NCBI RefSeq assembly: GCF_000455345.1
Contig: NZ_HG315691.1
Coordinates: 62,001-126,000, forward strand
Reading direction: 5' to 3'
Source: Halopiger goleimassiliensis
GTDB lineage: Archaea; Halobacteriota; Halobacteria; Halobacteriales; Natrialbaceae
DNA length: 64,000 bases
Below the pieces are notes generated by a model that was not told where the DNA came from, did no database searches, and saw nothing but the letters and a program-made list of their open reading frames with translations. Each line of letters opens with the position of its first letter. Within the stretch, counting starts at the first letter, position 1. Shown here one piece after another: positions 43,271 to 51,703 of the stretch. The translations under genes were made by a program, and so were the position numbers.

Positions 43271-43527
43271 TGTTCAAACTCTACTTTCCCGATAAAATGA
43301 CTGGATAGGATGCTAGAGCGGGTTACCGGCGCAACCGCTGTCTGGGTCGCGTGACGGTAGAATTCGGTTCCGACTGAAAGGAGTAGCTGTCGCCTCGTGA
43401 CGGGTCGACCGTATTCCGCCTCCGTTCGTGGGTAGCAGGCCGATAAACGGCAGGAAGCGCCCCGCCTGCATCTGCGGAACCGCTAGGGCTCGACTCGGAG
43501 CAGTTCCCGAAGGGAAACGGGGACCCG

Positions 43528-43731
43528 TCAGGAAACGCTGACGCCCTGTCGGACGAGAAAGTCGCTCGCCGCCTTGATCTCGACGGGACTGCCGATGATA
43601 CGACAGTACTCCTCCCCCTCCTCGAAAACCGTGACGGTGAACTCTTCCTCGAGTTGGGTCTCGAGGTTCTCGAGCGTCTCCTGGGGGAGGACGATCTGCG
43701 TACTGTCACGCAGTCGCGCCGGATCGGGCAT
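43528..43731 (-). CDS. Small conserved hypothetical protein
   Basis: A 67-aa protein starting MPDPARLRDSTQIVLPQETL, ending KAASDFLVRQGVSVS. It is one compact alpha/beta unit with a single Cys (EYCRIIG). The pattern resembles a small haloarchaeal family I recall being named after VNG_1110C; that name is from memory. It lies between the PGF-CTERM gene (288-base gap) and the divergent DRG GTPase gene. No function is assigned. Confidence 0.6.
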   Translation of the reverse strand: MPDPARLRDSTQIVLPQETLENLETQLEEEFTVTVFEEGEEYCRIIGSPVEIKAASDFLVRQGVSVS

Positions 43732-43956
43732 CCTACGGATCGACGTTGTCCGGCTCGGCGTTTATGCGTATCGAAGTACGTTTGTATCGGTAATGAGTCG
43801 GTTCGAGCGGCGTTCGTGCCCGCTCCGAGCAACGAGTCGTCGGACAGGCGAACGCCCGCCATCTTCGCCAACGGCGGCGACGGGCGCTGCCGTTCGACGC
43901 CTTTGACCGGCCGGCATGGAAAGTGTTTTTCGGCACGGGCGGTTGGATACTGACAA

Positions 43957-45069
43957 ATGGGGCTCGAGGAGGAGATCGAGGAGATCGAGGAAGAAATCGC
44001 CAACACGCCCTACAACAAGTCGACGGAGGCCCACATCGGTCGGCTGAAGTCCAAGCTCGCGGAGAAGAAAGAGGAACTCGAGAAACGCCAGTCCGGCTCC
44101 GGCGGCGGTGGCGGTTACGCCGTCGAGAAACACGGCGACGCGACGGTCGCGCTGGTCGGCTTCCCCAGCGTCGGCAAGTCGTCGCTGCTGAACTCGCTGA
44201 CCAACGCCGAGAGCGAGACCGGTTCCTACGAGTTCACGACGCTGGACGTCAATCCCGGGATGCTCGAGCACCGTGGCGCGAACATCCAGTTGCTCGACGT
44301 CCCCGGGCTGATCGAGGGTGCCGCGGCGGGCCGTGGCGACGGCCAGCAGGTGCTGTCGGTCGTCCGCAACGCCGATCTCATCCTCTTCGTCCTCTCGGTC
44401 TTCGAGATCGAACAGTACGATCGCCTCCATGAGGAACTGTACGACATCAACATCCGCGTCGACGAGGAGCCCCCGCGAGTCACCGTCCGCCGCAAGCACA
44501 AGGACGGCATCAAGATCACCTCGAGCACCGACCAGGACTTAGACGAGGGGACGATCAAGGACGTCCTCCGCGATCAGGGGTACGTCAACGCCGACCTCAA
44601 CCTGCAGGAGAACGTCACCATCGACCGACTGATCGACGGGCTGATGGACAACCGCGAGTACATTCCCTCGATCACCTGCGTCAACAAAGTCGACCTCATC
44701 GAACCCGACTACAAGGAGACCGTCGACGAGCAACTCCGCGAACGTGGCCTCGATCCCGAGGAGGTCACCTTCATCAGCGCCGAGGAGAAGAAGGGCCTCG
44801 ACGTACTCAAGGACCGCATCTGGGAGAACCTCGGCCTCATCCGCGTCTACATGGACAAACCCGGTCGCGGCGTCGACTGGGAGGAACCGCTAGTCGTCGA
44901 AGAGGGGACCACCGTCGGCGAAGCCATCGAGAAACTCGGCGGCGAGATGGAAGAGCGATTCAGGTTCGCCCGCGTGACGGGTCCCAGCGCGACCCACGAC
45001 GAACAGCAGGTCGGCCAGGACCACGTACTCGAGGACGAGGACGTGCTCAAGCTGATTTTACGGCGGTAA
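43957..45069 (+). CDS. drg: DRG-family GTPase
   Basis: A 370-aa developmentally-regulated GTP-binding protein (Obg superfamily), conserved in archaea and eukaryotes and associated with ribosomes. An N-terminal coiled coil (MGLEEEIEEIEEEIANTPYN) precedes the G domain: G1 VGFPSVGKSS (residues 67-76), G2 FTTLDVNPG, G3 LLDVPGLIEGAA, G4 CVNKVDLI and G5 in FISAEEK. A DRG-specific insertion lies between G3 and G4 (VTVRRKHKDGIKITSS). The C-terminal TGS domain (LIRVYMDKPGRGVDWEEPL) binds RNA or partner proteins. Full length. Confidence 0.95.
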   Translation: MGLEEEIEEIEEEIANTPYNKSTEAHIGRLKSKLAEKKEELEKRQSGSGGGGGYAVEKHGDATVALVGFPSVGKSSLLNSLTNAESETGSYEFTTLDVNPGMLEHRGANIQLLDVPGLIEGAAAGRGDGQQVLSVVRNADLILFVLSVFEIEQYDRLHEELYDINIRVDEEPPRVTVRRKHKDGIKITSSTDQDLDEGTIKDVLRDQGYVNADLNLQENVTIDRLIDGLMDNREYIPSITCVNKVDLIEPDYKETVDEQLRERGLDPEEVTFISAEEKKGLDVLKDRIWENLGLIRVYMDKPGRGVDWEEPLVVEEGTTVGEAIEKLGGEMEERFRFARVTGPSATHDEQQVGQDHVLEDEDVLKLILRR

Positions 45070-45154
45070 CGTCTATCTCTCCGGCTCGCTCGGCGGCGAC
45101 GTCGGTTGGGATCCGTGACAGTCGCCGACCTGTGTGAACGAATAGCATTATCCG

Positions 45155-45175
45155 CCCGTTCGATGTCGAATCGGG
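45155..45175. repeat. Bulged inverted repeat just before the second NhaC gene
   Basis: CCCGTTCGA (45155-45163) and TCGAA-T-CGGG (45166-45175) pair over nine bases with one bulged T and a two-base centre. It ends one base before the ATG at 45177, with an AT-rich TATA-like stretch (TAGCATTATCC) upstream; it may be an operator or a start-site hairpin. Confidence 0.4.
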
Positions 45176-45176
45176 T

Positions 45177-46934
45177 ATGTCGGAGTTCGGGGCGCTCTCG
45201 CTCGTGCCGCCGCTACTCGCGATCGGACTGGCGATCGTCACCCGGCAGCCGATCCTGTCGCTCTTTCTGGGGATCTGGTCGGGCGGAATCCTGTACGCAG
45301 GCGGTCCCGATCCGCTCGCGGATCCAGGTGGCTGGCTCGCGGGCGTCGTTACGGCCGGTTTCGGAGTAGTACCGACGTTCGACTGGATCGTCGGCGGGAT
45401 CATCGCCGACGAAGGGTTCCACGTCGAGATCCTGCTTTTCACGCTGCTGCTGGGCTCCGGCGTCGCGCTCATCTGGCGACTCGGGGGTGCCACGGCAGTC
45501 CACGAGTGGGCGACGGACCGCCTCGAGACCCAACGGTCCGTCGGTCTCGCGACGTGGGCGCTGGGGGTGCTCATGTTCTTCGACGACTACGCGAACACCG
45601 CCATCGTCGGCTCCACGATGCGCGAGGTCTCGGATCGGCTGCGGATCTCCCGCGAGAAACTCTCCTACATCGTCGACTCAACGGCCGCCCCTGTCGCGAC
45701 GATCGGGCTCTCGAGTTGGGTCGCGTTCCAGCTATCGATGATCGGCGAAGGGTACGACGTCGTCGCCGAGGACCACGGCATCGAGACGCCGGGACTGTTC
45801 GAGACGTTCGTCCAGTCGATCCCCTACAACACGTACGCGCTGTTCGCGATCGTGATGGTGGGTATCGTCGTCCTCTCCGGACGGGACTACGGCGAGATGC
45901 TCGACGCCGAACACCGTTCGCGGGAGACGGGACGTGTCACCCGTGAGGACGCCCAGCCCCTCCAGCAGGTCGAGCGGGACCTCGGGTCGCCGATCGAGGA
46001 CCGGCCCATGTTGGGGACGTTCTTCGTCCCCGTCGTCGTGTTGATCGCCGTCACTCTCTCCGGCGCGCTCTGGACGGGCTACGGGGGGTGGGTCGAGCTA
46101 CAGGCCGAAGCTGATGCACCGACCTCGCTCGAGGCAGCGATGGCCGCGGAGGGGACGTTACAGGTGCTGGTCGACGTCATTGGTGAAGGCAACTTCGCGG
46201 GGGCGCTCGTCTGGGGCTCGTTCGCGATGGTCCTGACCGTAATCTGCATCGGGCTGGCCTACGACCTGTTCTCGCTCGGTGAGAGCGTCGATACGGTCCT
46301 GGACGGCTTTCGGCTGATGACTACCGCGGTGACGATCCTCGTGTTGGCCTGGGGCATCAGCGCGGTCGCCGAAGACCTCGGGACTGGAGACTACGTGGCG
46401 GGGGTCGCAGGGAACGTCGTCTCACCCGAACTGCTCCCGATCGTGGTCCTGCTCGTCTCGGCCGTCGTCGCGTTCACGATGGGCTCTTCGTGGGCGACGA
46501 TGGGCGTCGTCACGCCCATCGCGATTCCCGTTGCCTACGAACTCACCGGCGGTTTCGACCTGATGCCGGTGATGGTCGGTGCGGTGTTCTCGGGGGCGAT
46601 CTTCGGGGATCACACGTCGCCGATCTCGGATACGTCGGTCCTCTCCTCGACGTTTACCGGTGCCGACCTCATCGATCACGTCCGGACGCAACTGCCCTAC
46701 GCGCTGACCGTGATACTCGTCGTCCTGGCGTGTTATGCCGTCTATGGCTACCTCGACGTCGGTCCGGTGATCTTCCTTCCTGGCGGCGTTCTCGCGCTCG
46801 TCGTGTTGGTCTACGGCCTCTCCGAACTCGACGCCGGTCGGAAAGGTGTCGAGCCAGCACCACCGGCGAGCGGCGTCGAGCCAGCGAGTGACGTCTCGAG
46901 CGCGACCGATGACCGACACGATTCGCAGGACTGA
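45177..46934 (+). CDS. nhaC: NhaC-family Na+/H+ antiporter
   Basis: A 585-aa antiporter with 10-12 hydrophobic segments. It starts MSEFGALSLVPPLLAIGLAI. Signatures shared with the truncated gene at 1-1065 are GSSWATMGVV and GAIFGDHTSPISDTS. It also has an N-terminal half (WRLGGATAVHEW, DDYANTAIVGSTMREVSD) typical of the longer NhaC branch, whose FDDYANT block is also characteristic. A large loop near residues 240-280 is acidic, and the C-terminal 40 residues form a cytoplasmic Asp/Ser-rich tail. It would pump Na+ out; other ions are possible. It starts 108 bases after drg. Confidence 0.9.
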   Translation: MSEFGALSLVPPLLAIGLAIVTRQPILSLFLGIWSGGILYAGGPDPLADPGGWLAGVVTAGFGVVPTFDWIVGGIIADEGFHVEILLFTLLLGSGVALIWRLGGATAVHEWATDRLETQRSVGLATWALGVLMFFDDYANTAIVGSTMREVSDRLRISREKLSYIVDSTAAPVATIGLSSWVAFQLSMIGEGYDVVAEDHGIETPGLFETFVQSIPYNTYALFAIVMVGIVVLSGRDYGEMLDAEHRSRETGRVTREDAQPLQQVERDLGSPIEDRPMLGTFFVPVVVLIAVTLSGALWTGYGGWVELQAEADAPTSLEAAMAAEGTLQVLVDVIGEGNFAGALVWGSFAMVLTVICIGLAYDLFSLGESVDTVLDGFRLMTTAVTILVLAWGISAVAEDLGTGDYVAGVAGNVVSPELLPIVVLLVSAVVAFTMGSSWATMGVVTPIAIPVAYELTGGFDLMPVMVGAVFSGAIFGDHTSPISDTSVLSSTFTGADLIDHVRTQLPYALTVILVVLACYAVYGYLDVGPVIFLPGGVLALVVLVYGLSELDAGRKGVEPAPPASGVEPASDVSSATDDRHDSQD

Positions 46935-47064
46935 TACGTTCGGCCTCCGCAGACCCACCTACCGTATCGATTCGGACGGCGTGGACGCATCGATTACTAT
47001 AGCGTATTTTCTGGATTGATTTGTTTCCGCAAGTTATAGAACCTCGAGTCATCTATAGCCGCCA

Positions 47065-48270
47065 ATGAGCGAGCGGAACATTCGGGTCGAGCCGATCGAC
47101 CGTCAGGCTGTAGAGGATCAGGAGGTCGAAATCGTCGAGCGAAAGGGGATCGGGCACCCCGACTCCATCTGCGACGGCGTCGCCGAGAGCGTCTCGAGCG
47201 CGCTGGCCCGCGAGTACATCGACCGCGTCGGCGAGGTCTTGCACTTCAACACGGACGAGACCCAGCTCGTCGCGGGCGAGGCCGCGCCCGCGTTCGGCGG
47301 CGGCGAGGTCGTCGATCCCATCTACCTGCTGATCGTCGGTCGCGCGACCAAACACTACGGGGACCAGACGATCCCCGCCGAAACGATCGCGCTGCGGGCC
47401 GCCCGCGAGTACCTCGAGGAGACGGTACCCTATCTCGAGGTCGGCGAGGACATCGTCGTCGACGTCAAACTCGGGGAAGGAAGCGGCGACCTGCAGGAGG
47501 TCTTCGGCGAGGACGAGGTGTCCGTCCCCATGGCCAACGACACGAGTTTCGGCGTCGGCCACGCGCCCCTGACGGAGACCGAGCAGATCGTGCTCGAGGC
47601 CGAGCGCCGCCTGAACGGCGAGTTCGCCGCGGAGAACCCCTACCTCGGCCCCGACGTGAAGCTGATGGGCAAACGCGAAGGCGACCGGATCGACGTCACC
47701 GTCGCGGCGGCGATGATCGACGAACACGTCCCGGACATGGACGCCTACGTCGACGCCGTCGAATCGGTCCGCGAGTTCGTCGAGGACGTCGCACACGAAC
47801 ACACCGACCGCGAGGTGACCGTCCACGTCAACACGGCCGACGACTACGAAGAAGGATCGATCTACCTCACCGTCACGGGTACCTCCGCCGAGCAGGGCGA
47901 CGACGGCTCCGTCGGCCGCGGCAACCGCGCCAACGGGCTCATCACGCCCAACCGTTCGATGTCGATGGAGGCCACGAGCGGCAAGAACCCCGTCAACCAC
48001 ATCGGGAAGATCTACAACCTGCTCTCGACCGAAATCGCCGAACAGGTCGTCGCCGACGTCGACGGCATCCGCGATCTGCGCGTTCGACTCCTCTCGCAGA
48101 TCGGCCGTCCGATCGACCAGCCCCACGTCGCCGACGTCCACGTCGTCACCGAAGACGACGTCGCCCTCTCCGACGTCGAAGGAGACGTCGAGGCCATCGT
48201 CGACGACGAACTCGCGAACGTCACCGACATCACCCGTCGAGTCATCGACGGCGAACTCTCGACGTTCTAA
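47065..48270 (+). CDS. mat: S-adenosylmethionine synthetase (archaeal type)
   Basis: A 401-aa archaeal methionine adenosyltransferase making SAM from methionine and ATP. The archaeal signatures are clear: [20 protein letters not shown] near the N-terminus, [53 protein letters not shown], and [20 protein letters not shown] with [13 protein letters not shown]. It supplies SAM to the methyltransferases encoded here, such as the orphan DNA methylase. TATA-like AGTTATAGAA lies near 47033-47042, about 26 bases upstream. Confidence 0.96.
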   Translation: MSERNIRVEPIDRQAVEDQEVEIVERKGIGHPDSICDGVAESVSSALAREYIDRVGEVLHFNTDETQLVAGEAAPAFGGGEVVDPIYLLIVGRATKHYGDQTIPAETIALRAAREYLEETVPYLEVGEDIVVDVKLGEGSGDLQEVFGEDEVSVPMANDTSFGVGHAPLTETEQIVLEAERRLNGEFAAENPYLGPDVKLMGKREGDRIDVTVAAAMIDEHVPDMDAYVDAVESVREFVEDVAHEHTDREVTVHVNTADDYEEGSIYLTVTGTSAEQGDDGSVGRGNRANGLITPNRSMSMEATSGKNPVNHIGKIYNLLSTEIAEQVVADVDGIRDLRVRLLSQIGRPIDQPHVADVHVVTEDDVALSDVEGDVEAIVDDELANVTDITRRVIDGELSTF

Positions 48271-48309
48271 CGTCGGCCGTTAGCACCTTCTGCCTGTGGT
48301 GACGGCCGA

Positions 48310-48870
48310 TCAGAAGTTCGTTACCTTCGCCTGAATCCGGCCGTCGTCGATTTCCGTCTCGTCGTCCGCGAGGTGTTCGGCCAACTCACTGCGCGAGAGG
48401 TCGTCACTGCGTTGCAGATAGGCCAGTTCGGTCAGCGACAGCGACTCGCCGCCCTCGAGGCGGTCGAGCAGCGTCTCCGTCGACAGCGAGTGATAGGTCC
48501 GCTCGAAGGTGACCGACGCCGACCGATCGCGTTTCGCTTCGGCGACGTTGATCCCCTCGCCCAGGAGTTCCTCGACCGCGAAGTCGGTGTCTTCGACCCC
48601 CAGATAGAGGAAGGCGATCGCCGAAACGAGCGCGTCGTAGGCCGCCGGCCCGTCGAGTTCGTCGAACTGCTTCTCGAAGACGAGACGCCGATCCCGTTCC
48701 GGGAGGTGTTCGATCAACACCTCGAAGTCACGGATCGACTCGCGAACGCGGTTCCGGATCCGACTGCGCGCGTTTCGTTCGGATTGGTCGCTCGCCAGTT
48801 GCGTCTCTCCGCGCAGGTACGCGCGGTCCGCCGGCGTCAGGATTCCTCGATCTCGTTCGCCGCCCTTCAT
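48310..48870 (-). CDS. Haloarchaeal hypothetical protein, possible regulator
   Basis: A 186-aa acidic protein. The start MKGGERDRGILTPADRAYLRG, followed by an ERNARSRIRNRVRESIRDF helix, is a pattern I know from many haloarchaeal proteins, some of them HTH regulators. The C-terminal half includes LSLTELAYLQRSDDLSRSELAEHL, plausibly a winged-helix-like unit. Function unknown. A TATA box (TATATATTTA on the minus strand, 48901-48910) about 30 bases upstream fixes the start near 48870. It converges with the SAM synthetase gene. Confidence 0.7.
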   Translation of the reverse strand: MKGGERDRGILTPADRAYLRGETQLASDQSERNARSRIRNRVRESIRDFEVLIEHLPERDRRLVFEKQFDELDGPAAYDALVSAIAFLYLGVEDTDFAVEELLGEGINVAEAKRDRSASVTFERTYHSLSTETLLDRLEGGESLSLTELAYLQRSDDLSRSELAEHLADDETEIDDGRIQAKVTNF

Positions 48871-49172
48871 AACCTGTTTCGGAGTATGTATGCGGTATCA
48901 TAAATATATACGTAATCCATATCGGGTTATACCTGGTGATAGTGTCGGATATATTTCACAGGAGTTATGTCTCTCGGCGAGGGATCGGTTCTCGAGAACG
49001 AGACGCCGGTCGCACGGGTCGACGCGTGCGATCGGGAGCGACGCAGTCTCTGGCAGGGCTGTCCTCCCGATCGCCGACGGACGGAACGACTTCCGCCCCA
49101 CGTTTCGGTGGGGCGAGCGGCCACATAGCGTTTGCTGTCTTCGGACCGGCGTCCACGCCGTTCTCGCCCACC
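48871..49172. other. Divergent control region with promoters and leader hairpin
   Basis: A 302-base gap. It holds the minus-strand TATA box (48901-48910) and a plus-strand TATA-like ATATATTT (48949-48956), then roughly 190 bases that would be leader for the PCNA-like gene. This leader contains a perfect 8-bp hairpin (49094-49115). A 53-codon frame from 48967 exists but starts upstream of the predicted transcript start, so I do not call it. Confidence 0.5.
49094..49115 (+). repeat. Perfect 8-bp hairpin in the PCNA-like leader
   Basis: CGCCCCAC (49094-49101), loop GTTTCG, then GTGGGGCG (49108-49115). It lies 58 bases before the ATG at 49173. It could attenuate transcription, mask the start region or be incidental. 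Confidence 0.55.
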
Positions 49173-50003
49173 ATGACGGTACTCGAAACCCCACCACAGA
49201 CCGATCGTATCGACTCCGAACCGTCGCTGGAACTCGTCGGTCGCGTCGACGACCTCAGGGCGGCGCTGGACGTTCTCGGAACCGTCGTCGACGAGTGTCT
49301 GCTACGCTGGCGACCGGACGGCATTCACGTGACCGCGGTCGATCCCGCACTCGTCGCCATGGTCGACCTCGAGCTGCCTGCCGACGCCTTCGAGTACTAC
49401 TCGGCCGGGGACCGGGCGATCGGCGTCGACCTCAAGCGACTCGACGAGGTCCTGTCACTCGCCGATCGGGAGCGAGCCGTTCGATTCACGGGCTATCCCG
49501 ACCAGGGATCGCTCCGAATCGAGAGCGGCGACCTCGAGTACGCGATCGGATTGCTCGATCCAGACGCGATCCGAACGCCGCCGTCGCCCGAGGAGTTCGA
49601 CCTCGACGGCGTCGAGCGGGCAACCGTCGGCACGACGGGCCGGCGGATCGGAGCGGCGGTCCGTGCGGCGGAGACGGTCGCGGACTTCCTCGAGATCGGC
49701 GTCGTACCGGGCACTGATCCCACGTTTTACGTAGCGGCCGCCGGCGATACGGACGAGATGGTCCTCTCCGTGGCCGAGGACGAACTGCGATCGATCTCGA
49801 CTGCCGAGTGTGACCAGTCGACGGACGCGATTCGATCGTTGTTCTCGGTACAGTACTTGCGCGAATTCGAGCGGGCGCTCCCGGCGGACGCGGACGTCCG
49901 AGTTCGGGTCGCAACGGAGGCACCGCTCGAGATTCGGTTCGACGTCGCGGCGGGTGAGGGAGCGGTCACGTATCTCCTCTCCCCACGGATTCGCCAGCAG
50001 TGA
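49173..50003 (+). CDS. Divergent PCNA (DNA sliding clamp homologue)
   Basis: A 276-aa protein aligning along its length with archaeal PCNA. Recognisable parts: VDECLLRWRPDGIHVTAVDP, AMVDLELPADAFEYY, IGVDLKRLDEVL, the interdomain region EEFDLDGVERATVG, and the ending GAVTYLLSPRIRQQ. It carries about 20 extra N-terminal residues (VLETPPQTDRIDSEPS) compared with the usual 245-250-aa haloarchaeal clamp, and many core positions differ from the standard sequence I remember, so it may be a second, specialised clamp. The main pcna gene, if separate, is outside the window. The ATG at 49173 is the first Met of the conserved frame in a long leader. Confidence 0.8.
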   Translation: MTVLETPPQTDRIDSEPSLELVGRVDDLRAALDVLGTVVDECLLRWRPDGIHVTAVDPALVAMVDLELPADAFEYYSAGDRAIGVDLKRLDEVLSLADRERAVRFTGYPDQGSLRIESGDLEYAIGLLDPDAIRTPPSPEEFDLDGVERATVGTTGRRIGAAVRAAETVADFLEIGVVPGTDPTFYVAAAGDTDEMVLSVAEDELRSISTAECDQSTDAIRSLFSVQYLREFERALPADADVRVRVATEAPLEIRFDVAAGEGAVTYLLSPRIRQQ

Positions 50004-50015
50004 ACCACCTCGGGG

Positions 50016-50040
50016 GCAAGCTCCGAGCCACTCGGCTTGC
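50016..50040. repeat. Hairpin in convergent gap (1)
   Basis: GCAAG-CT-CCGAG, loop CCA, CTCGG-CTTGC: two perfect 5-bp stems separated by a two-base bulge. It lies 13 bases after the PCNA-like stop and may terminate or process the transcript. Confidence 0.5.
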
Positions 50041-50078
50041 TCCGCCTGTAGCCGGTCGCCACAAGGCCTCGAGTTCTG

Positions 50079-50096
50079 CCGGCGAGGCTCCGCCGG
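50079..50096. repeat. Hairpin in convergent gap (2)
   Basis: CCGGCG (50079-50084), loop AGGCTC, CGCCGG (50091-50096). This second stem in the same 152-base convergent gap is 60 bases before the transducer stop on the other strand. Confidence 0.5.
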
Positions 50097-50155
50097 AGAG
50101 CCTGATACGCGGCCGGTGTCGGGCAGACCGACGGTGACGCCCTGCTCGAGGGACG

Positions 50156-51550
50156 TCAGTCGGCGGAGTCGGCCCGCGAGTCCGCCGCGTTCGAGAGCCG
50201 TCCGACAGTCGATCGAACGGCGGCAACGCTCTCGCGTTGGTCCTGGGTCGCGTCCGCGATCGTCTCGAGTTCGTCCCGGAGGAGGCTCATCTCGTCGACG
50301 GCCGTATCGACCGTCGCGGCGATCTCCTCGCTGCCGGCCGACTGGTCGTCGATCGCCGTCGCTACCTCGTCGACGCCCGTCGCCACGTCGTCGACCGCGG
50401 CCGCGATGTCGTCGAGTCGCTCGAGCGCCCCCTCGACGCGGTCGACTCCCTCGTCGATGCGTTCGGTCGTCGTCTCTAGCCCGTCGGCGGTGTCCTCGAT
50501 TTCCGCTTGAATCTCCTCGATCGTCGACTCGATGCGGCCGGCTTGCTCCTGGGTGTCCTCGGCCAGCGATTTGACCTCGCTGGCGACGACGGCGAACCCG
50601 GCTCCCTCCTCGCCCGCCTGGGCGGCCTCGATCTGGGCGTTCAGCGCGAGGATGTTCGTCTGGTTGGCGATGTCGTCGATTACGTCGACGATGCCTCCGA
50701 TCTCGTCGATGCTCTCGCGGAGCGAACCCATGTCCTCGGAGACCGTTTCGGCGGCCTCGGAGACCTGGGTCATCGTCTCGATGGCGTCCGTCGCCGACTC
50801 CGACCCTTCGTCGGCCAACTCGGCGGCCTCGTCGCTGGTTCGCTGGACGTTCTCGGTCGTCGATGCGATCTCCTCGATCGTCGCGCTCTGGTTCGAGACC
50901 TCCGTCGCGATCGTCTCCATGCGTTCGACCTCCTCGACGCCGAGGTCGTGGATCCGGTCGATCGTCTCCGCGATCGATTCCGTATGGGCCTCGAGGTCGA
51001 TGACCTCGGACTCGACCTCGTTGGAGACGGTTTCCTGGAGTCGTTCGTGCTCCTGGCGCTGGTGAACGAACTCCGTCACGTCGGGGGTCGCCTCGAACGC
51101 ACCCACCGGCTGACCGTTCGGATCCCGAAGCGGGACAGCGTACACCTGGTGGTACCGGTCGGAGTGAGGAACGGTCCGCGTTTCGTCCTCCTGGACCGTC
51201 TCGTTGCGCCGGATGACCGTCTCCGCGAGGGTCTCGTCTTCGCCTTCCGTTTCGAAGATCTCGTAAGCGTTCTCGCCGAGGACGTCTTCGGGCGCGGTCC
51301 CGTTGAGGTCCTCCATCGCCCCGTTCCAGTTCGTGATCTCCCCGTCCGCGGCCACCGCGAACGCCCCTTCCGGGAAACTCGCGATTAGTTGGGCGTACAG
51401 TGACCGCCAGAAGTCACGCTCCGCGCGAAGCCGCTCTCGTTCGTCGACTGATTCCGTCTCGAGCGAGTCGAGAAACGGTTCGATTAGCGCCGACTCGCCC
51501 TGGCTGTAGTCGGCGGTCTCGACTCCCCCATCACTACTGGTACTCGCCAT
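50156..51550 (-). CDS. Soluble methyl-accepting transducer with PAS domain
   Basis: A 464-aa cytoplasmic chemotaxis transducer with no membrane helix. After an N-terminal acidic stretch comes a PAS domain (about residues 55-175; FPEGAFAVAADGEITNWNGAM, then ENAYEIFETEGE), which may sense redox state or a ligand. The signalling coiled coil follows, with the conserved hairpin tip region IDDIANQTNILALNAQIEAAQ and AGEEGAGFAVVASEVKSLAED. It would report to the CheA encoded 34 kb away. The ATG at 51548-51550 is leaderless according to the TATA box at 51574-51580. Confidence 0.92.
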   Translation of the reverse strand: MASTSSDGGVETADYSQGESALIEPFLDSLETESVDERERLRAERDFWRSLYAQLIASFPEGAFAVAADGEITNWNGAMEDLNGTAPEDVLGENAYEIFETEGEDETLAETVIRRNETVQEDETRTVPHSDRYHQVYAVPLRDPNGQPVGAFEATPDVTEFVHQRQEHERLQETVSNEVESEVIDLEAHTESIAETIDRIHDLGVEEVERMETIATEVSNQSATIEEIASTTENVQRTSDEAAELADEGSESATDAIETMTQVSEAAETVSEDMGSLRESIDEIGGIVDVIDDIANQTNILALNAQIEAAQAGEEGAGFAVVASEVKSLAEDTQEQAGRIESTIEEIQAEIEDTADGLETTTERIDEGVDRVEGALERLDDIAAAVDDVATGVDEVATAIDDQSAGSEEIAATVDTAVDEMSLLRDELETIADATQDQRESVAAVRSTVGRLSNAADSRADSAD

Positions 51551-51573
51551 TACACAGGACACAATATGCTGGA

Positions 51574-51580
51574 TATTTAA
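51574..51580 (-). promoter_or_regulatory. TATA box for the transducer gene
   Basis: TTAAATA on the minus strand, centred about 27 bases before the ATG at 51550. Confidence 0.55.
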
Positions 51581-51674
51581 CCACTCCGGCCGATTCGCGT
51601 CCGGGACCCCCCGAACGACGGGGCCGGAGAGGGGAGCCGATTCGTCGGCGGCGACCACCGGTCCTCGTAATTCC

Positions 51675-51680
51675 CTTATA
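51675..51680 (+). promoter_or_regulatory. TATA box deciding the thiI start
   Basis: CTTATA centred about 26 bases before the ATG at 51704. It favours this ATG over the GTG two codons upstream. Confidence 0.5.
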
Positions 51681-51703
51681 GCTACCCTCGTCTACTGGTG
51701 TCT

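Noticed and set aside
43240-43527. Possible tRNA or small RNA in the gap after the PGF-CTERM gene
   Set aside because: No cloverleaf arms, TPsiC-like motif or box A/B could be found by eye.
48967-49128. 53-codon ORF upstream of the PCNA-like gene
   Set aside because: Its ATG lies too close to the TATA-like box to be transcribed from it, and the peptide is Arg-rich.
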